DNA of 18,031 nucleotides from Smittium culicis. Lineage: Eukaryota > Kickxellomycota > Harpellomycetes > Harpellales > Legeriomycetaceae. Position 1 is the stretch's first letter, and every line of letters begins with the position of its first letter. Of the stretch, positions 9,408-18,031 are shown one piece after another. The notes beneath the pieces were generated by a model. The model worked only from the letters and a program-made list of their open reading frames with translations, made no database searches and had not been told where the DNA came from. Position numbers and translations under genes: made by a program. The stretch covers positions 1 to 18,031 of the forward strand of contig LSSN01001145.1 of NCBI GenBank assembly GCA_001970855.1. Reading direction: 5' to 3'.

Positions 9408-9431
9408 ATGGCAAAGCAACATCACGTGTAA
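9408..9431 (+). promoter_or_regulatory. Short upstream ORF in the leader of the 235-residue gene
   Basis: ATG 9408 opens MAKQHHV followed by TAA at 9429-9431, 13 bases before the main ATG. Its start has A at -3 and G at +4, a favourable context. It includes CACGTG (9423-9428). If the transcript starts upstream, this small frame could lower translation of the main gene. If transcription starts within it, CACGTG could instead act as a basic-helix-loop-helix factor site. Both uses are inference. Confidence 0.35.
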
Positions 9432-9444
9432 AAATAAAAATAGT

Positions 9445-10152
9445 ATGAATTTCGATAACAAGCTAATAAGTTATGAGGTACGAGAACAAATACTTCTTCA
9501 TTACTTTGCCGCAAAAAAGTATTTTTCGAACAAGGAGTATAAAAAGGCAATTGGGTACTTCGATAAGGTATTAAGTTTTTTACAAAATTTAAATGAATCT
9601 ATCGATCTATATAAGAAACATGCTTCTTTATTGAAAGCTAGAAAGAGATTTAAAAAAATGGTAAAGAATAGTAATGACGAGGAAATTCAAGATTTAAAAA
9701 TAGATTTTTATATACCAGTTAGCCAAGATTACCACAATCTAATTCTAACCAGAGTAGAATTACTTAGAGAAAGCTTAAATTGTAAGATTTTAGCAAACCA
9801 GCACAAAGATGCAATTTACTCTTCCGAAGCATTAGTTGATTTGAGTCAAAAATATTGTGACTGCGTTCCCGAATCTGTATTCCTAAAAAAGGATAGCGAG
9901 ATAATTTCTTTTGAAAAAAAGTTTGACTTATCTGCCTTTAATAAATCCAACTTCAAGTTACTGATGAATACTTCAATTTATAGACTTCAAGGTCTGAGAA
10001 TGTTAGAATCATCAATAAATTCTCTATTAAAATTGATAAGCCCAGAAGCTAGCGCCCAAAATTCTTCGTTGGGCCCAAGTAAAATAGACCATCTCTTTAA
10101 CAGGAAAGAAAAAGTCGCTCTACTAATAACTGAGATTGAAAGAAAATCGTAA
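9445..10152 (+). CDS. Hypothetical protein, 235 residues, TPR-like N-terminus
   Basis: A single uninterrupted frame from ATG 9445 to TAA 10150-10152. I do not recognise the family. Residues about 14-46 (YFAAKKYFSNKEYKKAIGYF and following) have the spacing of one tetratricopeptide-like helix pair: a small residue, then Tyr, Ala-Ile and Phe at TPR-like positions. The rest is predicted mostly helical and rich in Lys, Glu, Leu and Ser, with no signal peptide, membrane segment, catalytic motif or zinc motif visible. A role in protein-protein binding is the most one can infer. Codon use is AT-rich like the other host genes, unlike the LINE's strongly T-rich plus strand. The spacing from the broken LINE, and the lack of stops over 235 codons in such AT-rich DNA, support a real gene. 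Extra exons upstream cannot be excluded. Confidence 0.72.
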   Translation: MNFDNKLISYEVREQILLHYFAAKKYFSNKEYKKAIGYFDKVLSFLQNLNESIDLYKKHASLLKARKRFKKMVKNSNDEEIQDLKIDFYIPVSQDYHNLILTRVELLRESLNCKILANQHKDAIYSSEALVDLSQKYCDCVPESVFLKKDSEIISFEKKFDLSAFNKSNFKLLMNTSIYRLQGLRMLESSINSLLKLISPEASAQNSSLGPSKIDHLFNRKEKVALLITEIERKS

Positions 10153-10183
10153 ATTTTGTGAATATTCGAGATTCTTTACGTTA

Positions 10184-10208
10184 AAAGCTTCGTTTTCATA
10201 GAAGCTTT
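10184..10208 (+). terminator. Perfect hairpin 3' of the 235-residue gene
   Basis: AAAGCTTC (10184-10191) and GAAGCTTT (10201-10208) form an 8-bp stem with a nine-base loop, about 30 bases after the stop codon, with flanking TTA/TAA extending it partly. It may be a 3' UTR structure or signal; chance is possible. Confidence 0.3.
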
Positions 10209-10529
10209 AATTGTTAATGTGAGTAACATAAAAATATTGACTGTATATGAAATTATTCAATAACTTTTTTATAATATGATTCAAAAATAAACGATTTGAA
10301 GATGAATATGAAAGTATTGAATAGAGAATGCTCATTGTCTTGTAATGTGATTTCCAATATGCAGTAATTAGTTATATTAGCACTCTATAAATATTAAAGA
10401 ACAAAAAACATGAAATTTAACTCAAAATTTCTTTTTAAAAAATAAGAAAATAAGTAAAGACCTATCTAACTTACCAACTCAAAATTAAACTTTTTATTAA
10501 TATACATTAATATAACGATTTTGAATGCT

Positions 10530-10620
10530 TAGCATCGATACCAGGGCTTCCTTCAACCAATGCCCAATGGGTATAATGCTGCAAAAGCGGTTGAGTGCGG
10601 AGAGGTCAGTCGAAAAATCT
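10530..10620 (+). ncRNA. Possible structured RNA or orphan exon (low confidence)
   Basis: A roughly 90-base GC-richer island stands out from AT-rich flanks. As RNA, TTCAACC (about 10553) pairs with GGTTGAG (about 10589), enclosing a hairpin ATGCCC-AAT-GGGTAT and a small GCT-AGC hairpin; a T4 run follows near 10624. The same stretch also reads as a 29-codon open frame (FLQPMPNGYNAAKAVECGEV) after a CTTAG acceptor-like site. It matches no RNA or protein family I know. Confidence 0.25.
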
Positions 10621-10810
10621 AACTTTTAATATTCGTATAACATTTTAAATATTTTTAAAAAAATTTTATACGTACTTTTTATTTATTTTTGATAAATTCC
10701 ATGAAACAAAGAATAAAAAAAATCTACATCAGGCTTATATTAAAAATTTATTATAATAGCTAGAATGATAACAACTACTATATAACTTTGGAGTAGGAAC
10801 TATCCAATTT

Positions 10811-10854
10811 CTTTTTCTTATTCCTTTTCTTTTTCTTATTCCTTTTCTTTTTCT
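10811..10854 (+). repeat. 18-bp pyrimidine tandem repeat, about 2.4 copies
   Basis: The unit CTTTTTCTTATTCCTTTT occurs at 10811-10828 and 10829-10846 without mismatch, followed by a partial copy. The strand is almost purely pyrimidine. It could be a polymorphic minisatellite or a promoter-type pyrimidine tract; no gene start follows closely. Confidence 0.85.
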
Positions 10855-12055
10855 ATTAAGAATCGCAATTCATTTTTTGCAGCTAAAAAATGGTGGGAAC
10901 AGAAGTCAGGGCTCGATTTTTATATTCAAAAAGTCATTTTTGATACAAATAACATATATCAAATATAATTGCAATAATTTCCCTTGTTTATATCATAAAC
11001 AAGATAATATTTATATGAGCTGCTCTTCTGTTAAGTGCTTTTCTTTCGTAAATAAATTCAATTCTTTACTGCCCAACAGCCTTAAAACGAGCCATTTTAT
11101 TGATTCAACCATAATTTAAGCAAAATCATTATTTGATGCTATATAACTACAAGCGTTTGAGTAAATGAATCTTAGAACTAGTACACTTTTATTCAAAGCG
11201 TTTGGTTTTAATTGATGGGCCAAGAGAATTCTACCGCCCAGGAAAGCACTAAGTAGGTTGGAGATTTTGATAAGAACAATATTAAGTATGCTGCGCAATT
11301 TAGCTGAAATAGTTAATTAAAATATTCTTTTTATTCTTTATTCCGTTTATAAAATAAACGAAAAATAAAAAATATCCTCAAAGCACATGATTTCTATTTA
11401 TTTTACCTCTTTTTTTATAAAAAGATTTCATTAAAATTAATCAAGAAATTGAATATTAGCTATATGGGATGTTCTTAGGAGACGCGGAGCATTTTTTCTT
11501 AGAATACCTATTTGCTTAAATGATTAAGCAAAAGTATTGGTTGAATAATAATATACATTCGATTTTATACTCTAGCAAGATTTAATAGTAAAAGTAATGC
11601 TGCAAAGTAAGAAATTTTTAAGAGGAAAAGCTTCGCTCCTCGAAATAATATCCCTTATAAATAGGCTGATATCATATTAATTGGGCCCAAATTTTCATAA
11701 TAGTCATGTAATATTCATACTATTTTAGATTATTTGTTTAAGCGCTAATGCAGTGCTGTTATTGGTATAAATATTGCTAACTGAAAAAACAATTAAATCT
11801 TTATTTTTATTTTTCAGCTCTATAAGATCAATGTTGTAATTATACGTAAATAATTGGTTGATTTAGAAATTGGGGTAACATTAGACTAGCTGACTAAAAT
11901 TTCGCTAAAAAAAGTCTGGCAATTTTTAAAGCTACTAGCTGAGATTGTTTTCAAAGTAAATATTTTTTCTCTTTATTACTATTTAGGCATATTGTTAACT
12001 AATCTTGCAAACCTGCGGTTTTAATGCTATTTCAGAATTTTACTTATAGCCGAAA

Positions 12056-14603
12056 ATGTACAAAGAAGCGAATAATCACAACAACGTACATACCCTCATG
12101 TTTATTTTATATTTAATGTTATTTATAGAAATATGATTTTATTGCATTTTTAAGGTTAGAGAATTGATGAAAATTCACAACAAGAATGTAGAAAAGCGAA
12201 AAGTCAAATTTGATTCTATGGTAACTTTATATCGCTACTTCTTTTTTTAAAATCTTATTAAAATTTTTATTTTTACACAATAAATTCAGAAAAGAGATCC
12301 TCTTCAACTCATCAGGATTGTTGGGAAATCCATCGAAATGTCTAAAGCTCCAGAAAACTTATCGTCAGATATAATTGAATCGCAACTGTCAGTGTTATTA
12401 CTATTATTTTTGTGAAATGTTTAACTTATTATACTGAATCATCATTACAGATATCCATGGCATGGAGACAGCTTGGTTAAAATTGATAGATTTGATGTTA
12501 GATCTCTAATAGACTATATACCCAACTTTAAATCAAATCAAGACCAAATTTCCTCAAAGGACTTTTCTATAAACAACGAACTCAATTTTGAGAGATATTT
12601 TCTGATTGCCGAAAATCTAAGAAAAAGCAGTTAAATATTTCATATAAATCATTTTTTCATATGGAATCAATTAATTTTATGTTTTTCAGCTCATCGTTTG
12701 AACTATAATTATACTAATTTCAATAGCTGAGCAAAGTCTGGAACTAAGCGAGATAGAGAGAAATTGGAATTCTCTACTCCAACCAAATAAACCTGCTTCA
12801 GCACTATCCATAAACAAATTAGGAAAAAAAACTAACGAAATCCCTTTTGACTATAATCTTGGCACTAAGCTCGATTCTAGTACACACAATTCTGAAATGG
12901 TTCCTATTGATTCTCTAAAGGTAAACCGAAGATATTGTCTCTTATATTCGCCATGAAATATTTGCTTAAATCTTTAATTTTAAACTCTGATCCTACCATA
13001 TTCATATTATAGGATTCTGTTTTTGATATTATTGACTCTTTAAATGATAAAGATATCAAAAAGCTAAATGAAATAGGAAAGAGTTGTGGGATTGACAGGT
13101 ACTACTCAATGCTAAAAAGAAAAAAGTATTTACAAAAAAAAAAGGTATCTACAAATAATAAATAATAATAAGTATTAAATTTAACTCGTTGCTATATTTC
13201 AAAATCTACTAGATTTAGTAACAGTATATTATTTTATTTTTAGTCTGGTAATGATACCCCATTTAGTGATATGTATAACCCGATTCATACAAATGGCTAT
13301 AAGTAAAATCTCTTTTATTTATTTAAAGAATTAACTTAGTTGTTCTTGATCTATTTTTAATTACACATTCTTTTTTTAATTTACTATTTTGATTTTTTTC
13401 TACTATAAAAGTGATCTTTATTCCGAGAACTTGTAGTTTATTTAAATACTTTTTAAAAATTTACTTATCTCTCCATAATACTACTATAAAAAATATTAAT
13501 TTACTAGGAGCGACTCTAATGAATCGACTAGTTGTGAAGACGATTCTGAGTTTATAGTAGAATATGGCAGTAATGAAGGTTTAAATAAAATGAATCATAA
13601 TTACAACGCCAATTACAGCTCGCACAATGTCCGAAAAGTTAAAGATAGCCCCTCAATAATCTTGTCAACAAATAACTCTAAAACGAAGCTGACGCCTGCT
13701 CAAAGGCTAAGACTTCGACTTCAAAAAGAATTAGAAAATACTAGTAAGCGCAAAAACTTTTTCATAGAATATTATATATAACTGTGCACAACATCATTCG
13801 TTAGATATATTATATTATTTGATTACTAATCTTGAATAGTCTCCAACGAAAAGATCGTAAGCGATAAAAAAGAGATTGACCGTAAGCTGGTACAAAAAAT
13901 TTCATCCAATTCAAAAGATTCCTATGCTGATATCAAAAAGAAATCAACTCTAGATGTTAATTGTGTTTTCCCCGAAAATTTAGGTGCATTTAATTTTTTA
14001 TTTACTAAATAATTATTCTTCTTCAAATAAAAGTAGCTAAAGTATAATATTTACATAGAAATGGTTCCTCATAATCCACGATCTTGCTCGAATTTAATGT
14101 CAAGGTCTAGATCAAGGTCTAGATCTAGATCTAGATCTAGATCAAGATCAAGATCAAGATCAAGATCAAGATCAAGATCAAGATCAAGACCAAGACCAAG
14201 ATCCAGATCTAGACCTTTTCAAAACCAAGAAAGAAATGAAATGTCATACAATAAATTTAGTTCAAATCACGGAGATAGTTATAACCATCGCACTACATCC
14301 AAATTATCATCAAAGGACCAAAGAATAGAATACCGCAAACCAAGACCAAAAATAAGGCCAGGATCAAGGTCACATTCAAGGTCAAGATCAAGGTCTAGAT
14401 CAAGGTCTAAATCGAGAGAATGGTCTAGATCAAGATACATAAAAGGTTCAAGATCAAGATCTAGGAGCAGAGAAAAGTTTCGATCAAAGACATATCCAAG
14501 ATATAGGTCTAGAGAAAGGTCAGCATCAAAGTCAAAATATGAATATGTAGACAACCATAGATCACGTTCCAAAACTCGTATAAATTATTCTTCAAAGTAC
14601 TAA
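12056..14603 (+). CDS. CLASRP/SWAP2-like SR-rich alternative-splicing regulator, ten exons, about 560 residues
   Basis: Exons by homology, splice sites and phase: 12056-12085, 12155-12220, 12290-12387, 12451-12629, 12727-12920, 13013-13144, 13244-13302, 13508-13743, 13840-13983, 14059-14603. All junction phases agree. The N-terminus MYKEANNHNN parallels animal CLASRP MWHEARKHER. KRDPLQL, then YPWHGDSL and IDRFDVR (residues 76-82), then FERY (111-114) form the DRY_EERY domain of SWAP-type splicing regulators. Residues about 200-233 match its LNKQ...RMLRKDK segment, and KLTPAQRLRLRLQKEL (313-328) matches KLTPQERLKLRMQKAL. The C-terminus is an RS domain with 15 consecutive Ser-Arg pairs from residue 394 and a second RS stretch. 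CLASRP in animals binds CLK-family kinases and alters splice choice, so a nuclear, phosphorylated protein is expected. The third donor is ambiguous (12388 or 12394), as is the C-terminal end. Confidence 0.85.
14101..14213 (+). repeat. Hexanucleotide (AGATCA/AGATCT) microsatellite encoding the RS tract
   Basis: A run of TCNAGN hexamers: first TCAAGG/TCTAGA types, then eight successive TCAAGA units, then CCAAGA variants. It encodes 15 Ser-Arg pairs and then Pro-Arg pairs. Uniform AGA and TCA/TCT codons and near-perfect DNA repetition point to recent slippage growth. Length may vary between strains. Confidence 0.9.
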
Positions 14604-15257
14604 AGACACTTTCACAAGATCGCGCACTAAATCAAAATCATTACTCAAGGGAGTATGTTTATTTTTTCAGTCTAACTCAAGTGGAAATTATTAATTAAGA
14701 AAACCCAATGCAATTTTAGAAAAATAAATGTGTTAGTTACTTACTGAATATTTCATCTTTTATTATTTATCCTTAGTACAATTTTCCTTAACTGTGCTAA
14801 AACTAGCGCAAATACTATCATTATAGTAATCTTTAGATTTTAACTTGCACAGTTAATTTCCTTTACCTTTTTGCTCCCAGTTAAGATTTTATTAGTTTTA
14901 TTTTATAGCTATTTATAACATCGTTTGCATTAAATATTAAAAAACGCAATATTCTTTAATAACTATCATGATTTCTTATGTATTTAAATATAATTTTATT
15001 ATTTAATTTATAATGATATTTGTAGAGTTGGGTAAAATTTAATTTTAATAACTGGAATTCATTTCCTATTCCTTTACATGGTTATATTTAATTATATAAA
15101 AATTTTAAAGATATTTACGTTAAAAATTAGTAATTTTGAAGTAATGTAAATGAATTAAATCACTCAAACTGAGGTAATAATTTCCAAACTAAACTGGGGG
15201 TTTCCCGCAGTAAATAAACTAATATTTACTTTAGGCTAGTATTAGTTACAACTTATC
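14604..15257. other. Intergenic DNA between two convergent genes
   Basis: The first roughly 90 bases still look like RS-type coding sequence in the next frame (TRSRTKSKS at about 14620-14646) and contain GTATGTTTATTTTTTCAG at 14652-14669, a donor-to-acceptor-like string. Beyond that the DNA is AT-rich and non-coding, with a foldback at 14788-14856. No further gene seen. Confidence 0.5.
14788..14856. repeat. Nested inverted repeat between convergent genes
   Basis: TTAACTGTGC (14788-14797) and GCACAGTTAA (14847-14856) are perfect 10-bp inverted arms. Inside lies a second perfect stem, TACTAT-CATT-ATAGTA (14813-14828). The 69-bp unit ends in TTAA on both sides. It could be a very small foldback element or a structure serving as a 3' signal for both genes. 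Confidence 0.6.
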
Positions 15258-17208
15258 TCATTTATAATATGTATCAGATTTGTTAAGTAAGTAAGTACTT
15301 CGAAAAGTTTCAAATAAGTTATTTTGAACATAATCAAGAATGTTTTTTCTATGGGTCGAGAATATCGAGTTTAAAATTGTATCATATGACGACATTTCAT
15401 TACTGCATAAATCGATTATGCCACATGCTTGAGTTCTTCCAAAATATACTACTACAATATTTCCGCTCCTGTTTATTGTATATTTTTCTCCTGGGTAGCA
15501 AGATATTATTGAGTCAATTTTGCTTTTAGATGGTATCTTTGGCAATTTTTTGTTATAATTAGAATTATTTTTCCCACTAAAACTTTCAATTGGTTGAGCA
15601 AATGGAGATATGATTTCCAAACCTGCACTTTCATCGGATAAAAAAAGCGACGCAAGATTTAATTTACTTGAGTTATCAGGTTTAGAAAATTTGATTGAGG
15701 CGTTTTTGTTAGAGTTTAGCTGTGACCTTGTACTGATCTTTGATTTTAGTGCGTCTCTTGATGATGGTGACCGGATCATGTTTGAAGAGCGCGCTTTTAG
15801 ATGACTACATTCACTTCGTGGTGATGTTTGAGGTGTCAGTGGCTTTCTTAGATATTCTTGGTTAATTTTATTTACATCATTTAAATGTGATCTCGTATCA
15901 GTATTTTTAACAGAGATTAATTCAATGGTTTCATCAAGCTGTTTGATATATTGATAGTCATTAACAAACTCGCTTCCAGAAATTTTAAAAGGAATTTGTT
16001 CCAGCAAAGATTGTTTTTCTTCGAAGTCTAAGCAATTAAATGTACGTATAATTACTAGTATATTCATAGTAATTTTATTTATAAATAAAGATGATTACCT
16101 TGATCTAGACTAAAAAAATTCATGAAATTTATCTTTGGATAAGTAATTTTCACCTGTTTATAAAAAATATTTTGGTTCAAGTAAAATTTTTCAAAGTTAC
16201 ATAGAGTATCCATTTTTCCTATGACAGGGTAAATAACAGCAAGTTTGGATAGTTTAGAAAGAATGTACTCTTCATTTGGATTCAAAAAATCAACAGGATT
16301 TACGATAGGTTTTTTAGACGCTCCTCTAATCGATGAGTAAAGTCTATTGTCAGAGTTTGGCTGTAACATATAAATTATAACATGTATCAAGTTTGAAGAT
16401 TTCCCATTTTTTCTATAAGCGTTTCTTCCCTAGCAAATATAAAAAACATAGATAATAAGAATATTCATCTCTAAATATAATTGTGAATATTTAAAGTACT
16501 TTGAAGTTTACTTACTCCATTAATATTAGATTCCATTTTCTTTTGAATATAGCGACAAATAGTACGAGTTTTTTGCCTAACATCAGATGTATCATATGGA
16601 TCAAATCCAGGTGTGTCGACAAGCGTTAGATCTATATCACTCTCATCATTAGAACTATAAAGAACAGACTCGGATGTATTTACCTTAAAGGTATACTGTT
16701 TAAACTCAGTAGTTGTATTTGTTGAATCAAAGATGTTTAAATAATCAAGTGGTGCACTTTCGTCAATATTTTTTGAGCTTTCAGGTATATTATGCTCTAA
16801 ATAATTTTCTCCATAATTTTTAAAAAATGGCTTTGAATTCTTAGAGCTACCTTTGCTCAAACTCATACCAGATGTAAAGCCAAGAGAGTTATTGTATGGC
16901 GTTTTTTCTTTTCCTTGATTAATTTTATAGATATTTCTAGATGAGTTTGTAAGTGGTTGTGAATCTGTTTCTAGACGTTCTACATCAGTGCTATTTACGA
17001 TCTCTACATTCTTAAATGAATTGGTTATTGTTTGTAAAAGGGTTGATTTCCCTACCGAATAAGGTCCAACTACCATAATATTAAGCTTTTCTGAGGAACT
17101 ACCATTTTGACCTTCGTATTTCAAATCTGAATTTCTTGAAAATAAATCTGTAAGCAGAGCTCTTTTGCTAGAGGTACGTTCATCTCTGGAATAAGTATTG
17201 TAGCTCAT
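15258..17208 (-). CDS. Divergent septin-family GTPase, three exons, about 597 residues
   Basis: Exons on the minus strand are 17208-16516, 16429-16099 and 16027-15258; introns (86 and 71 nt) begin GTAAGT and GTAATC, end CTAG and TTAG, and phases agree. Septins are filament-forming GTP-binding proteins of the cell cortex and division site. The P-loop GPYSVGKST (residues 48-56), G3 LVDTPGF (about 196-202), IHVIIYMLQPN (for the usual HACLYFIAP) and G4 VIGKMDTL (about 300-307, usually AKAD) occur in septin order. After these comes LEQIPFKISGSEF, then a C-terminal block from PGEKYTI to FETFRSTYLL that matches the septin-unique element. Oddities are an insert of roughly 90 residues between G1 and G3, a Ser/Lys-rich insert of about 130 residues after the PF motif, and no C-terminal coiled coil. 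GTP binding looks possible; normal filament interfaces are uncertain. Confidence 0.82.
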
Positions 17209-18031
17209 TTTTTTTTGAAATTTTAATTGAATTATTTACTAGAATGTATTATTAAAACTTTATATAAATTATATGTAAAAAATCAGTTTCCTAAATATAG
17301 CTTTGCTTGAGTATATTGTTTTGAATGTTAATGATGTTATTAAAAATGTTAAAGGTGAGTTCAAGTATTAAAAAAAACTATAGAGATAATACGGTATAGG
17401 AAATTAGGTTGATTTAGAATTATAAAAGTTTTTTGGAATTTTATCACCTTTTATCAGTAATATAGAAAAATAACTAAAGGTTCTCAACTGTAATATATTT
17501 GCGTTTGTGATGTACCAGCCTAAAATAAATATCTAATAAGAATGAATATTAACTACGCCACAATTACTTGTTTGATTTAAAATTTAGTATTGTTTTGAAT
17601 TTTCAAGACAATGAAGCCTTAAATTAATTTTCAATTGATATTCTTGTTTTATGGATAATAGCATTCAGAAGTCTCGATTTATTTGCACGCTTTTATAATT
17701 AATATATATTGAATGTTAAAGCAAGCGATTCGATTGATATATTTTAGCCCATTATATTTGAATATTTTCCCTTTTATATAAAGCTAATAAAAGTGCTGGG
17801 TTTTCTATACCTATTTTTGACATTTCAAGCTAACATTGTTCTTTTCAATGATATAGATATATTAGAAACTTATCTATAACTAATCAACATTGCGTTAGCT
17901 AAGTTTATAGTGTCTGAAATTTAATGTGGCGGAAGATTTTTAAAGTTGGATATATTAAAAAAATTTCATAAAGACTTTACTTGCAAAAAATAAATTCTAT
18001 AATTGTGTGATGATGTATAAAATGGGAGACA
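17209..18031. other. AT-rich upstream region of the septin; possible new gene start at right edge
   Basis: No ORF over 60 codons, RNA gene or repeat was found. It should hold the septin promoter (minus strand), but no definite element can be named. At 18022 AAAATGGGAGACA has a good start-codon context (A at -3, G at +4), so a plus-strand gene might begin there; only three codons are visible. Confidence 0.4.

Larger units (their letters stand above)
10153..12055. other. Long non-coding stretch between the 235-residue gene and the splicing gene
   Basis: No ORF over about 80 codons and no protein motif I trust. It includes a hairpin (10184-10208), a GC-richer foldable island (about 10530-10620), a pyrimidine tandem repeat (10811-10854) and a second GC-richer patch (about 11140-11300) with AAGCGTTTG twice. 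The remainder, including 11300-12050, is plain AT-rich sequence. I found no tRNA (no GGTTCGANNCC box B), 5S, U6 or other known RNA signature. Confidence 0.5.

Noticed and set aside
10530..10620. tRNA, 5S rRNA or spliceosomal RNA
   Set aside because: No acceptor or T-arm pairing with a GGTTCGANNCC box, and no match to the conserved 5S, U1, U2, U5 or U6 strings I know.
10877..11119. An 80-codon plus-strand frame
   Set aside because: It opens on TTG rather than ATG, has no motif and sits in low-complexity AT-rich DNA.
11116..11298. A 60-codon minus-strand frame
   Set aside because: Short, no recognised motif and no splice context; kept only as a GC-richer patch.
14101..14213. CRISPR-like array
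   Set aside because: The repeats are contiguous hexamers without spacers, in frame in a coding exon of a eukaryotic gene.
14279..14572. Minus-strand frame with Asp-Leu repeats
   Set aside because: It is the exact antisense of the RS-encoding hexamer repeat.

Overview
The window is AT-rich eukaryotic DNA. It has short GT-AG introns (63-205 nt, several with TACTAAT-like branch points), a fused fungal-type folate gene (FOL1), a septin and a non-LTR retrotransposon. A septin plus FOL1-type folate synthesis in a compact, intron-bearing, very AT-rich genome suggests a fungus, perhaps an early-diverging lineage. This placement is inference, not a match to a named genome.

Layout: (1) 1-2161 (+): the 3' part of FOL1. 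It holds a dihydroneopterin aldolase domain, an in-frame TAA, then a restart ATG that opens an HPPK-DHPS reading frame with one intron. The DHPS part keeps its fold-level pattern but has lost several catalytic motifs. (2) 2162-3712: no gene. It holds at least four diverged copies of a roughly 170-200 bp miniature inverted-repeat element with TTAA/CCC-type ends. (3) 3713 to about 9090 (-): one nearly full-length L1/Tx1-like LINE. ORF1 has a zinc knuckle; ORF2 has an endonuclease, a reverse transcriptase and a C-terminal zinc motif. It is broken by six in-frame stops and two frameshifts. (4) 9445-10152 (+): an unrecognised 235-residue protein with a TPR-like N-terminus. (5) 10153-12055: mostly non-coding, with a pyrimidine tandem repeat and a GC-richer, foldable island at about 10530-10620. 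(6) 12056-14603 (+): a ten-exon gene that I assembled by hand. It encodes a CLASRP/SWAP2-like splicing regulator with DRY and ERY motifs, a KLTP-type helix and a long RS domain. (7) 15258-17208 (-): a three-exon, strongly diverged septin of about 597 residues with two large low-complexity inserts. It is convergent with the splicing gene. (8) 17209-18031: AT-rich upstream DNA with a possible start codon at the right edge.

The host genes do not form one pathway. The points most worth a second look are the apparently decaying or rebuilt FOL1 gene, the TTAA-ended miniature elements next to the LINE, the unusual septin, and the exon structure of the splicing gene, which is too fragmented to appear as one long ORF.
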